From positions 1,508-22,092 of the forward strand of contig JBBBWG010001970.1 in assembly GCA_037176905.1 (NCBI GenBank): a DNA stretch of 20,585 bases. The letters are read 5' to 3'. Positions 1 through 9,579 of this stretch are shown piece by piece; the stretch's first letter is position 1, and each line of letters begins with the position of its first letter. Origin of the DNA: Azolla pinnata (taxonomy: Eukaryota; Streptophyta; Polypodiopsida; Salviniales; Salviniaceae). A model generated the notes under the pieces. It searched no databases. It worked only from the letters and a program-made list of their open reading frames with translations, and was not told the DNA's origin. The translations under genes and the position numbers were made by a program.

Positions 1-278
1 CTAGAATGTTATGTATGTATGTTTGTCGAAAGCACTCCGAGATCTTCCCTTTGTACAAACTGAAAATTAGAAAAGAGAAAGACTTTCACCTTCGTGACAG
101 ACTTGATTCCTCGATCCACTGCTCCGCCCTGCGGCTCCGATGAATTGCCTCTTATCCTCTTGGCGAAAGCGATAGAATCCGACGAGTTCTGTATGTAAGC
201 ATGTAATACCATGGTCATGGAATGGCATCATGCATTACCATGGAGGATGATAGATAGGTCAGGATGGGAGATGGAAGA

Positions 279-311
279 AGCTGATTTGTGTAATATGATC
301 ACAAATCAGCT
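279..311. repeat. 12-bp perfect inverted repeat with 9-nt loop
   Basis: AGCTGATTTGTG (279-290) is followed after nine bases by its exact reverse complement CACAAATCAGCT (300-311). The hairpin stands alone with no recognised gene next to it. It may be chance, a remnant of a small inverted-repeat transposon, or an RNA stem. No target-site duplication was identified. Confidence 0.7.
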
Positions 312-628
312 CGATCGATTCAAATGCGGACTTCAACAAAAATCAAAGCATCATGACAACTTACGTGTTCAAAGAGCTTCCATCCTTTCCCATCACCCAA
401 TGCTGCAACTCTGATGATCTATATGGCGGGCGAAATCTTAGCTCCAAAAATGCCCAAAAGAAGCATTGTCAGACCATTGGGATTCATATTTGATTCAACC
501 TGATAAGAGAATGATGAGACACAGAATCTTCGTGCATAGAATCGGTAACCTGCGATCAAAGTCAATCGGCACAAGATGAGCTCGAAAGAACTGTCGAGAG
601 AAATGTAGTAAAACCATCTTTTTGTCCG

Positions 629-1075
629 CTAATCTTGTAACTCCATGTTTGCTTCGATGCATCGATCTTCTTTGTCTTTCATATCGAGAGAGCTCATCTG
701 CAGCCTAGGTAGATCAATAAGTGCTCCCATGTCCTGTTCTTTGCCAACGTGTTCTTCAAGCTCGTCAAGCAAACTTCCCAAATTTCTGTTCTAACAGCAA
801 TGGGGTGGACTGGCTGAATCAATCAATTGTAAGAGATGAAGCTGGATCAGTACAGGGTTCATCTTCAAATAGTCTAGAAGGAGATGAAGAGTTTACCTCA
901 TCCACAAGAGTTGGGGCAGAATCATGAAGCTTTCTTCTTCTTCTTCTACTTCTTCAAATACAGCTTTCCAAACCCATGGATCTTCAGCTTTTTCCACCTG
1001 TTCACGGCTGTTGGTTTCTGTTTCCAGAATCCCATCACCAGGGAATCGAGAGGCATTCAAGATGCAGACACACCA
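629..1075 (-). other. Possible spliced coding segment or gene remnant, unassigned
   Basis: On the minus strand an open stretch runs from about 1075 to 897 and includes an acidic part (residues such as AEDPWVWKAVFEEVEEEEES). It ends at a GT donor (ATGAG then gtaaac). After 111 bases a cag acceptor opens a second stretch, 785-629, of 51 codons plus a stop (LLDELEEHVGKEQDMGAL and onward). The phases agree: the donor leaves two bases and the acceptor supplies one. A further open stretch lies upstream near 1215-1105 (SKDYDLDRIADMPSIPRIQ), but I could not join it convincingly. No family is recognised and no start is defined. Another frame across the putative intron is also open, so a decayed gene or chance is possible. 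The glutamate run comes from a GAA microsatellite, which weakens the coding argument. Confidence 0.22.
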
Positions 1076-1425
1076 TTAGAATTGGAGTTATGGAATTGCT
1101 TGACTAGGATCCATTCACTGCCATAGACTGAATTCGAGGTATCGACGGCATATCAGCTATTCTATCAAGGTCATAATCTTTGCTGGATTCTGTGTTCCGA
1201 CAATGCCCAGTCATCTCCTAGTATATTTTCTTCAATGTGCCAGAGCATCTATCCCTTACTGACTGCATCAGATCGTTGATCATATTCAGTACACCATTCT
1301 CTTCACTCAGTCATGCCAGAAACATAAGTTTGTCCATCTCTCATGGCTTCCACCTTCACCGCATTCCTCTCGCAAAACCTGCGTTGCAGGAAACGTCTGC
1401 ACCATCAAAAGTATGAGCTGCTCTT

Positions 1426-3909
1426 TTATGCATTCACCATCTCCGCCGCAACAGCTCGATCGAACACCAGCCTCGCGAGCATCACGTTCCCGCACCTTCT
1501 ACAAGCGCTCAGTAACGCAACCCAAACTGCAGGGCGACCTGAATGCGGTGTCATGTCGATCGCCGCCATGGCCTGCTCCAAATCCCCTGCAGATGCCAGA
1601 AGCAGAACAATGTGGGAATGATGCTCTTTGTTCGGAGCAATACCATACATTCTTGGCATATCTGTCAAGACAGTTTGAGCCTCTGACAGCATCCCGGAGC
1701 GATTGCAAGCTCTCAAAACATACAGAAAACTGACCTCGTCGGGAAGGACCCCATCGTTTCGCATCCTCTCGAAACAGCCAAGCCCTTTCCGGCCTTGCCC
1801 ACATTGCACATATCCTGCAATCAGCGCATTCCAAGAGATGACATTCCGAAATGGCAGCTCTTCAAGCACCCCTTGTGCTTTCTCAAGCTCGCCGCACTTC
1901 GCATACATATCGACCAAAGAGTTTCCAAGCACGAGATCATCCTTCAGCATACCCCTGTTCGAAACGGCTTCGTGGATTTGTTCACCCTTTTCTGTAGCTC
2001 CTATTCCACCGCATGCCTTCAAGCAGCAAACAAAGGTGGCAGCACTCGGGTGCAGACCCTCGCTCTGCATGCTTTCGAAACAGTTCAACGCTTCACGATT
2101 TCGCCCTTCTTGAACATAACCTGTGATCAGTGCATTCCATGCAATGACATCTTGGATGGGAAGCTCTTCGAGCAATTGATGAGCTTTTGTAAGGTGCCCG
2201 CATCTCGCATACATATTCATCAGAGCATTCCCAAGCATGATGTCGGACTCCAACAACCCTCTGTTTACAATCTCCTTGTGAACTTGTTTGCCTTTGTCTA
2301 CAGCTCTTGTGCTCCCACAGGCTTTCAAAATGCATATGAAGGTGATTGCATCTGGTGGAAGGCCGTGGATTTGCATCAGCTCGAAGCAGTTCAGCACTTC
2401 ATAACCTCGACCCTGTTGGGCGTACCCTGCAATCAGAGCATTCCATGATACCACATCCCGAACAGGGAACTCTTCTAGCATTTCCCTTGCTTTGGCAAAC
2501 ATCCCACATCTAGCATGCATCGTCAACAAAGCATTTCCGAGTGCAATGCCCTTTCCAGGAAATCCTTGGCTTCCAAGCTTTTCACAGATTAGCTTGCATT
2601 TGTTTGTGTCTCCGACGCCACCGCAGGCCTTCGAGACACAAACGAAGGTGACTTCGTTCGGAGCTATGCCCTCGCATTGCATGAGTTCAAGAAGATTCAA
2701 TGCTTCATTGCATTTCCCTTGTTGGGCATATCCTGAAATCAACGAATTCCATGAGATAACATCCCGAACCGGGAGCACTTCAAGCACTTCTTGCGCTTTT
2801 GTTAGCTGATTAAATTTAGAATACATGTCCACCAACGCATTTCCCAGGGCGATATCTTTGTGTAGCAAACCCTGGCTCACAATCTCCTCATGAATCCGAT
2901 TGCCCTCTTCTATGCTTCCTGCGGTGCAACAAGCTGTCACGAGACCAATGAAGGTTACAGGATTAGGAGAGAGACCCTCGCTTTGCATACATTTGAGACA
3001 CTTCAACGCTTCTTGGCAATGCCCTTCTTGGGCATATCCTGAAATTACAACAGACCAAGTGACAACATCCCGAGCTGGTAGTTCCTCAAGGACCTCTTCT
3101 GCTTCGGCACTCGTACCACATTTGACATACATATCCACTAAAGCTGTGCCGAGCATAATGTCCTCCTTCAATAAGCCCATGCTCATGATCTCATTATGGA
3201 TTTGTTTGGCCTTCGTTAAGGCCCTTATGTTGCCACAAGCCTTCAAAATGAAGATGAAAGTGATTGAGTTTGGAGAGAGACCTTCTCCTTGCATTCGCTC
3301 GAAACAATCGAACGCTGCATGGCTTCGCCCTTGTTGGGAATAGCCTGCAATTAACGTCGACCAAGTGACCACATTTCGGATGGTAAGGCCTTGTAGCACT
3401 TCTCGTGCTTTGTCAAGCAAACCGAATTTGACATACATATCCACCAAAGCATTACCGAGCACAATATCATCCCCTAGAAATCCCATACCCACGATCTCAC
3501 CGTGGATATGTTTACCTTTGTTCACATCGCCTAAGCAGCCACAAGCCTTCAAGACAGAGGAGAAAGTAACCGCATTCGGGGAGATTCCTTCATTTCGCAT
3601 GCATTCGTAGCAGTCCATTGCTTCGATACCTTGACCTTGCTGGGCATATCCAGCAATCAACGCGGACCAAGTGACGACATCTCGAGTCGGAATCTCTTCT
3701 AGCACTTGCCGTGCTTTCGAAAGCACGCCACATTTTGCATACATACTGATCAGCGTGCTTGCTACATAAGGGCTCTTTGCAAGCAACCCGTGCTTCACAA
3801 CATCAGCATGTATGCTAATGCCTCTGAGTAGATCCTTCCGCTTCGCGCAATCCTTCAGCACGGCCACAATTGTAGAATCTTCTTCAGGAATGTGGTTTCT
3901 GATCCACAT
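1426..3909 (-). CDS. PLS-class pentatricopeptide repeat protein A
   Basis: Predicted 827-aa PPR protein, probably imported into chloroplast or mitochondrion, where PLS-class PPRs bind single-stranded RNA and specify editing or processing sites. From about residue 77 there are seven P-L-S triplets of roughly 100 residues, each marked by an S motif of the type DVVTWSALIAGYAQQG, a P motif like VTFSSVLKACG and an L motif like LGNALVDMYVKCG. The C-terminus (IAPNKEHH to about WVALLSACRRCGN) resembles a single E1-type motif. No E2, E+ or DYW deaminase block follows, so a separate partner would be needed for editing. The frame is open a little beyond 3909 but has no ATG before an in-frame stop at 3976-3978, so I take the first ATG, at 3909. 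An upstream intron that alters the N-terminus, including the transit peptide, cannot be excluded. It is a paralogue of the PPR gene at 5379-7346, same strand. Confidence 0.93.
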   Translation of the reverse strand: MWIRNHIPEEDSTIVAVLKDCAKRKDLLRGISIHADVVKHGLLAKSPYVASTLISMYAKCGVLSKARQVLEEIPTRDVVTWSALIAGYAQQGQGIEAMDCYECMRNEGISPNAVTFSSVLKACGCLGDVNKGKHIHGEIVGMGFLGDDIVLGNALVDMYVKFGLLDKAREVLQGLTIRNVVTWSTLIAGYSQQGRSHAAFDCFERMQGEGLSPNSITFIFILKACGNIRALTKAKQIHNEIMSMGLLKEDIMLGTALVDMYVKCGTSAEAEEVLEELPARDVVTWSVVISGYAQEGHCQEALKCLKCMQSEGLSPNPVTFIGLVTACCTAGSIEEGNRIHEEIVSQGLLHKDIALGNALVDMYSKFNQLTKAQEVLEVLPVRDVISWNSLISGYAQQGKCNEALNLLELMQCEGIAPNEVTFVCVSKACGGVGDTNKCKLICEKLGSQGFPGKGIALGNALLTMHARCGMFAKAREMLEEFPVRDVVSWNALIAGYAQQGRGYEVLNCFELMQIHGLPPDAITFICILKACGSTRAVDKGKQVHKEIVNRGLLESDIMLGNALMNMYARCGHLTKAHQLLEELPIQDVIAWNALITGYVQEGRNREALNCFESMQSEGLHPSAATFVCCLKACGGIGATEKGEQIHEAVSNRGMLKDDLVLGNSLVDMYAKCGELEKAQGVLEELPFRNVISWNALIAGYVQCGQGRKGLGCFERMRNDGVLPDEVSFLYVLRACNRSGMLSEAQTVLTDMPRMYGIAPNKEHHSHIVLLLASAGDLEQAMAAIDMTPHSGRPAVWVALLSACRRCGNVMLARLVFDRAVAAEMVNA

Positions 3910-4673
3910 CTGCTTCTGCTTTGCGCATCCAATTACTGGTTTGGAAGCTTTCCTTCTATTCAACGCTTCGAGGGACTATCAAAAGACTTGGATGCATTCC
4001 TTGTCCTGTATACAGGGATTCCAGAGACCTCAGTTGGAGCCGCTGCCATAACTTCTGATATCATTCTCTCGATATGTGCCCATTCGGGTACGGTTTGCTG
4101 AAGGTAAGAAGGAATATGGCGATGTTGCCCTGCAGTATCTGATGCAAGCCTGCCACCATCTTTTACATACTACTACCAAAATCGAATGGAAAGGATTGAG
4201 GCTTCACGCTCGCAGACGCTGTGCCCTCTCTTCTCCATTTGTTTCAGGGTTTTCAAGGGCTTTGGAAACGCATATCATCCAAATCTGATGGAAACCCAAA
4301 ATCGATGAAGCGTTTCTACAGCTAAAACCGCCTTCTTTATCTGTTTGCTTGCTCAAGGTTAACCACATCAATGTTAAGTTTCATCTAGCCTTTCTTTTGG
4401 ATCCATCTAAATTCTTCCTTGAAGAATGACGCTCAGCAATGGAGTCCATAGATAAATCTGCCGAATTCTTGGGAGAAATCTACCCCTTCAGTTGTAGCCC
4501 CCAAAGCTTTTTTATTACTGAATAGATCATGCAACAGCATTAGGATCGATGATTGATCTACTTCCTCTCTTGAGTTGATCAACCAAAAGCTGATGCTTAT
4601 CAACATTTCAAACACTTCTTACTGATTGAAAGCTCTTTTCTCAATAATCAAATATTTGCAAGGCTTTTTTCAC

Positions 4674-4698
4674 CTCCCTCTCTCTCTCTTTCTCTCTC
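4674..4698. repeat. CT-rich microsatellite
   Basis: Nearly uninterrupted CT dinucleotides with one extra T. On the transcribed (minus) strand of PPR A this is a GA tract about 770 bases upstream of its start codon, so it is promoter or leader sequence. Confidence 0.85.
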
Positions 4699-5081
4699 AG
4701 CATACTTGTGAAGATCTTATGCCACTCTAAGGTGTTGTACTAAGACAGACATTAATGCAGCTTGTTTGGGGCCAACATGGAAGACGATACATTTTACAGG
4801 TCGTATCATATGCCCCAAATACCTAGGCTAATCTAATAACAATGTGAAATATACCTGTACTTGATGATGCATGTGTGCTAGCATCTGGGATACAATGACC
4901 TAAATGACTTCGGGAGTTCTTTGTTTCGCATCCTGCTCCTTGTTTTCAAAGAGAAGTCTCATCAGTAATATTTCATTACTCGTTGCTGTTGGATAGCTGG
5001 TTGACCAATCCACAGCAACGCAACTGAGACAATTTTAACAATCAATCTGAAAGAATATTCAACCATAACAGGTTTTGAATG

Positions 5082-5112
5082 CCTCTCCCTCTCTCCCTCT
5101 CCCTCTCTCTAG
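5082..5112. repeat. CT/CCCT-rich microsatellite
   Basis: Repeats of CTCTCC and CT. It lies about 270 bases beyond the PPR B stop codon, so in its 3' flank. No function can be inferred. Confidence 0.85.
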
Positions 5113-5378
5113 AAATACATTAGAAACCTCAATATCATCTATACATATGCATACAGCTCCCCTTTTTGCAACATGCATATGTACAGCATATATACATATA
5201 CGCAGACATTGACTCCTGATTTGAGATTGTCCTTTTCTAAATGCTGAAATGTCCTCTGAGATCCACTCTAGAATGCTTTGTTAGCACAGTAAATGAACAA
5301 AACGAACTGTACTCTAGTCTCCTCCGAATGAATCATTGCCCAGTTTCAATGACTTCATCCGATAATGCTAAAATATAT

Positions 5379-7346
5379 TCAATCACGATTTAATAGTATC
5401 GTGTGATTGAAAGTCAAGCTCGCAAGCATGGAATTCCCCCATTTTCTGCAAGCATCTAGAATTGCAACAGGACAATCAGAAGATGGCATCACTTTAGCCA
5501 TTGATGTCAGCTTGTCAAAACGGCCAACGCATCCAAAAACTACCATCAATCCAATGCAGTGCTCTGAATTTGGTGCAATACCATATTTATCTGCCATATC
5601 CCTCAAAAGTATTTGAGCCTCATTGAACAGGCCTGAGTGGCCACATGCATTTAAAGCACATAAAAATACAACTTCATTAGGACAGAGACCCTCTCTTTGC
5701 ATCCTTTCAAAACAAACTAGTGCTTCATGGCCTTGACTATGTTGAGCATAGCCTGCCATTAAAGCAGACCATGAGACTACGTTCCGAATAGGAAGCTCCT
5801 CAAGCACTTGTTCGGCTTTTCTAAGTGCACCACATTTAGCATATAAATCCACCAACGCAGTTCCAAGCACCATATTTCCCTCCAGTAAACCCCTACTAAT
5901 GATATCCTCGTGAATTTGGTTGCCTTTGTCTATAGCTCCGTAGCTGCTACATGATTTTAAGATGCAAATGAATGTGACTGCATTTGGAGAGATCCCCTCA
6001 GCTTGCATTTGTTCAAAAGAGTTCAGTGCATCAAGACATTGTTCATGTCGTACATAGCCTGAAATTAGCGCATTCCAGGAAATTACATCACGATTAGGTA
6101 GCTCTTTGAGCACACGTGATGCTGTTATTAGCCTGCCACATTTGGCGTACATATCCACCAAGGCATTCCCAAGCACAATATCTTTCAGCAACAAACTTCT
6201 GTCCACAATCTTTCCATGGATTTGGATGCCTTGGTCTACATCCCCTGTGCTTCCACATACGTTCAGAATGCAGGTAAATGTGGCTGCATCGGGAGAAACT
6301 CCTTCATTAAGCATCTGTCGAAAAAGGAAATTCGCTTCATCACTATGACCTTGTTGGGCACACCCTGCAAGCAATGAATTCCAAGAGATAGCATTTCGAA
6401 CAGGAAGCAATTTGAGCACTTCTAAGGATCTTGCAAGCATACCACATTTCACATACATATCCACTAAAGCATTACCGAGAGCAATATGTTTCTCCAGCAG
6501 CCCAGTACACACAAACTCTTCATGTATTTGCTCCCCTACATTCACTAACCCAGTGCTACCACAAGCTCCTAGAATGGAAACAAAGGTAATGGGATTCGGG
6601 GAGAGACCCTCAATTTGCATTTGATAGAAACAATTTAATGCGTTGTTAGCTTGCTCTTGTAGGCAGTATCCTGAGATTAACGCAGACCAAGAGAAGACAT
6701 TTCGAACAGGAAGCTCCTCGAGTACCTCTCGCGCTTCTGCAGGCAAACCACATTTGGCATACATGTCTATTAAGGCAGTGCCAAGAACAATATCCTTCTC
6801 CAACAAGCCCGCCACCACGATTTCTTGATGAATTTGCCTGCCTTTGCATGAATCTCCGATGTTTCCACAAGCCTTCAAGATGGAAGCAAATGTGAACGCA
6901 TTCAGGGAGAGACCTTCGCATCGCATCTGCTCCAAAGTGTTTAAGGCTTCGTAAACTCTCCCTCGCTGTATGTAGCCATTAATTAGGGAAGACCACGATA
7001 CTGTGTCTCGAACATGAAGCTCTTCAAGAACATTTTGGGCTCTTTCAATCATCCCACATCTGGCATACAAATTGATGAGGCTGCTCCCTAGATACGGATA
7101 CTTGAGAAATAGCCTCTTCTTCTGAATATCAGCATGTAGTCTAATGCCAGTATAAAGATCTTTCTCTTTTGCGCAAGCTTTTAGTAATGCTATGAGTGCA
7201 AAATATTCCTTCTTATCATTATCGTCATCATTCCCTGCTTTCACAACATCATTCATCAATTGTGGACTTCCCCTTCGCCGAGATTCTTCAGTGATCCAAG
7301 AAGGGTTGGAACGCATACCAGCCCACCGATGCTCGCTTGCGGTCAT
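5379..7346 (-). CDS. PLS-class pentatricopeptide repeat protein B
   Basis: Predicted 655-aa PPR protein of the same subfamily as PPR A. Five S motifs are visible (for example DVISWNALISGYVRHEQC and NVVSWSALMAGYAQHSQG), each within a P-L-S triplet starting near residue 114, so it is two triplets shorter than PPR A. The C-terminus (YGIAPNSEHC to ILDACRKWGNSMLA) is a degenerate E1-like motif, and no E2, E+ or DYW block follows. Expected role is sequence-specific binding of organellar RNA. The frame runs a short way upstream of 7346 without another ATG, and a cag there (near 7380) could be a splice acceptor, so the N-terminus and targeting peptide are uncertain. An acidic low-complexity stretch (AGNDDDNDKKE) precedes the first repeat. 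The 5' flank has a telo-box and a TGGGCC motif. Confidence 0.93.
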   Translation of the reverse strand: MTASEHRWAGMRSNPSWITEESRRRGSPQLMNDVVKAGNDDDNDKKEYFALIALLKACAKEKDLYTGIRLHADIQKKRLFLKYPYLGSSLINLYARCGMIERAQNVLEELHVRDTVSWSSLINGYIQRGRVYEALNTLEQMRCEGLSLNAFTFASILKACGNIGDSCKGRQIHQEIVVAGLLEKDIVLGTALIDMYAKCGLPAEAREVLEELPVRNVFSWSALISGYCLQEQANNALNCFYQMQIEGLSPNPITFVSILGACGSTGLVNVGEQIHEEFVCTGLLEKHIALGNALVDMYVKCGMLARSLEVLKLLPVRNAISWNSLLAGCAQQGHSDEANFLFRQMLNEGVSPDAATFTCILNVCGSTGDVDQGIQIHGKIVDRSLLLKDIVLGNALVDMYAKCGRLITASRVLKELPNRDVISWNALISGYVRHEQCLDALNSFEQMQAEGISPNAVTFICILKSCSSYGAIDKGNQIHEDIISRGLLEGNMVLGTALVDLYAKCGALRKAEQVLEELPIRNVVSWSALMAGYAQHSQGHEALVCFERMQREGLCPNEVVFLCALNACGHSGLFNEAQILLRDMADKYGIAPNSEHCIGLMVVFGCVGRFDKLTSMAKVMPSSDCPVAILDACRKWGNSMLASLTFNHTILLNRD

Positions 7347-7540
7347 ATGTGCAAGATCTGGTGAAGTGTAGCATTTCTGCAATAGGCAATAATTCTTCCT
7401 GGAAGAAAAACGAGAGCTTTTTCAAGCTAACCATGTGTAAGATAGCCATGCCTCCAGACACAGGTTCTACACTCAAATATGAAGAAGTGATACATTGAGA
7501 GTGTACATATGCATATCAAGATTCATGTACCTCTACATCG

Positions 7541-7566
7541 TATATATATATCTCTCTCTCTCTCTC

Positions 7567-7598
<32 letters not shown>

Positions 7599-7602
7599 TA
7601 TC
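7541..7602. repeat. TA/TC/GA palindromic microsatellite
   Basis: TA repeats, then about eight TC, then TA, then nine GA and ATATC. The TC block is complementary to the GA block around a TA centre, giving a near-perfect ~60-nt palindrome able to form a hairpin or cruciform. It lies about 200 bases upstream of the PPR B start codon and may be within its leader. Confidence 0.9.
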
Positions 7603-7812
7603 AATTACAGACCTGAAAGCGTTGCAAACGCACACAAACAAAGACTTGCCTGATCCCCCTCACCTTGGCGCTACGACTCTGGCTCCAACGCGCATGGATC
7701 CTTGAAGAATTCCTTCCACAAGACCTGCAACCCGCAGGCTGGAATTTCCATCGGATGTGCTTGTGTGCATTTCCATGGGACTTACTTATTCGGCGTCGTA
7801 GATAGCCATGGA

Positions 7813-7818
7813 TGGGCC
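7813..7818 (-). promoter_or_regulatory. Site II-type element (TGGGCC)
   Basis: TGGGCC/GGCCCA matches the plant site II core bound by TCP factors, which is often found with telo-boxes upstream of genes for translation and organelle proteins. It is about 60 bases from the telo-box and 470 bases upstream of PPR B. A six-base match alone is weak; the pairing with the telo-box gives it some weight. Confidence 0.3.
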
Positions 7819-7875
7819 AGCCTGTCCCTCACTGCAGGGGCTTATCCTACGCTTCAGAAAGAAAGCGCTTCAAAA

Positions 7876-7907
7876 GGGTTTAGGGTTTAGGGTTTTAGGC
7901 TTTAGGG
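7876..7907 (-). promoter_or_regulatory. Telo-box / interstitial telomere-like repeat
   Basis: The plus strand shows GGGTTTAGGGTTTAGGG followed by diverged TTTAGG units, that is, plant telomere repeats. On the minus strand, the direction of PPR B transcription, it reads CCCTAAA, the usual telo-box orientation. It lies about 530 bases upstream of the PPR B start codon. It may be a promoter element or a telomere-repeat insertion. Confidence 0.6.
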
Positions 7908-8100
7908 AGGGGACGAGTCGAACAGAAGCAGCAAAAACACATTTGTTTTCCAAAAAAAGCTTTGGATAAAAAAAGGGGGCGAAACAATTAATTGTGAAAG
8001 AGAAATAAAAAAGCAAGATGATCCATAGACACCCTAAATTTAGATGGTTTTCTTCCACCCATGACCTGAATCTTCAGGTGTTTCCTTTAGCCTGCAGATT

Positions 8101-8285
8101 ACGATGGCGTTGGCGATGGTGGTGATGGATGACTGCGATGGTGGTGATGCTGTTGTTGATGGTGGTTGCCGCTGATGTTGTTGGATGGTGATTGCCGCTG
8201 CTGATGTTGTTTCCGCTGTGCTTATGTTGTTGTTGATGATGATGATGATGATGCTGGCGTTGATGGAGATGGCGATGGTGGTGTG
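8101..8285. repeat. GATG/TGGTGAT-type low-complexity repeat
   Basis: Imprecise trinucleotide-based sequence built from GATGGTGGTGATG, TTGTTGATG and a run of GATGAT near 8235-8252. It lies in the long stretch between PPR B and the Dof-like gene. The open frames it leaves on either strand are a by-product of the repeat period. Confidence 0.75.
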
Positions 8286-8526
8286 TGCTGATTGATCAGT
8301 AGGTAACGCCTCTCAGACGACGACGCTTGGCGTGCTGTTGCTGCCTTGGTTTTGCTGCGTTTTCTGTGTTGATGCTGCTGCGGGCGATGGCGATCGTTGA
8401 CGTGGTCAGGTTCGGTGCGTGCTCTGACGCGGTGTGGTTTTATCTTCCTTGTCGAAATCATTGGCGATGCCACCACTGCAAGTGAAATCTGTTTACTTAT
8501 GTGCATCTAGCAGGTGATGGAGAATC

Positions 8527-8561
8527 TGGCGATGGCGATGGCGATGGCGATGGCGATGGCG
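8527..8561. repeat. (TGGCGA)n hexanucleotide repeat
   Basis: Almost six perfect copies of a 6-bp unit. The core GGCGATGGCG recurs singly at about 8270, 8384, 9253 and 9408, suggesting spread from one local repeat family. On the minus strand it would encode Ser-Pro repeats, but nothing else there supports a gene. Confidence 0.9.
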
Positions 8562-8945
8562 TTGTGAGCTCGAAATAGAACTGCGGAAGGATTACGGAGA
8601 GATAAAGGAACGATTCGATCCGGGGGCGGGGGCAGGAGCGGGAGAAGAAGAACAGGCAAGGGAAAGCATCCTCTCTGAATCTCTGCAAATCTCAGGATTC
8701 ATCTTTCTCCGATTCTCTGTGTATCTGCATACGCACGGACTGAAATCTGCTGCTCTCCGTCGAGTTTCTCCCTGCCTTGCAGCTCCGATTTTCTGACAGT
8801 TGCCGACACGGAAATGCGTTCATCCTTGTTCGTGATGAGATTCTCTGTACGATTTGCTAACCAGTATGTGGCTATGGTTTCTCTTCCTTCCAGATTTGCT
8901 CCGAATCGGTCGTCTGCAAGGCAGCATCGTCGACTGTTTCCAGTC

Positions 8946-8998
8946 TCCTCCTCCTCCGAAGAAGAAGAAGAAGAAGAAGAAGAGAAGAAGAAGAAGAA
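8946..8998. repeat. (CTC)n followed by (GAA)n microsatellite
   Basis: A short CTC run switches directly into a GAA run with one GA interruption. Purine-rich tracts like this are common in plant leaders. A CTTTCCTTCC-rich stretch follows at about 9030-9058. Confidence 0.9.
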
Positions 8999-9208
8999 CT
9001 CGGCCTGGTTTCTTTCTTCCTTGCGCTCTTGCTTTCTTTCCTTCCTTCCTTCCATCCTTCTGATATGCTGCTGTCTGCAAAAGATTTGCCTGATCCTTCG
9101 TCCGCAAATTCGGTGATGTTGATGATGATGATGTCTGGACCTGCAACTGACGCGATCAATTGCAGGGAGCTATGGCGGCTCGAGCTCCTTCGGGCCCGTA
9201 GAGTTGCT

Positions 9209-9234
9209 AACCCTAAACCCTAAACCCTAAACCT
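9209..9234 (+). promoter_or_regulatory. Telo-box, three CCCTAAA units
   Basis: Three exact CCCTAAA heptamers stand in plus orientation, so upstream of the Dof-like gene in the usual telo-box direction. With the opposite copy at 7876-7907 it suggests two divergent promoters in the space between PPR B and the Dof-like gene. It is 1.4 kb before the Dof-like start codon, which would imply a long, possibly intron-containing leader. Confidence 0.6.
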
Positions 9235-9579
9235 TTTGCTGCTTTCGTTCTCTGGCGATGGCGTACAGTAGATCTCCACGAATCTAGGTCCTGCAACAGT
9301 CTGCTCGACCTCCTTGTAGCCGATGATTCCACGCAGAATTTCGCACCATGGCTCTGAATAGTGGTCTGTTTCTGCATAACTTGCTGCGTTTTCTCTAGAT
9401 TAGAGGCCGGCGATGGCGTAGAAACTCCAGGATTCTACGCCTTGAAACCTTCCAACGTCTCCCTCCACCTGAATCTAAACCTGTTTGGCCGCATCTCCTC
9501 CTTCACCTGCTTGTTGCTGATTTCGTTCCGATCTTCTCACCGCAGCTCTTGTGAAACATCGTGATCAGCTTTCTGCAAG

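Larger units (their letters stand above)
3910..5378. other. Intergenic flank between the two PPR genes
   Basis: This holds the 5' flank of PPR A and the 3' flank of PPR B, both minus strand. I see no convincing coding segment. It contains CT microsatellites at 4674-4698 and 5082-5112, and a 10-bp inverted repeat ACATATGCAT / ATGCATATGT near 5143-5181. Promoter elements could not be assigned. Confidence 0.6.

Noticed and set aside
9-218. Minus-strand open frame of 69 codons with a possible exon (AG before AACTCG, donor after ACGAAG)
   Set aside because: Splice sites are plausible, but there is no partner exon or recognisable product; the window edge prevents a decision.
1795-2448. Plus-strand open frame of about 217 codons
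   Set aside because: Lies wholly antisense to PPR A, whose repeat structure is unmistakable; it is a shadow of that gene.
8497-8688. Minus-strand Ser-Pro repeat peptide
   Set aside because: Produced by the TGGCGA hexanucleotide repeat; no other coding support.
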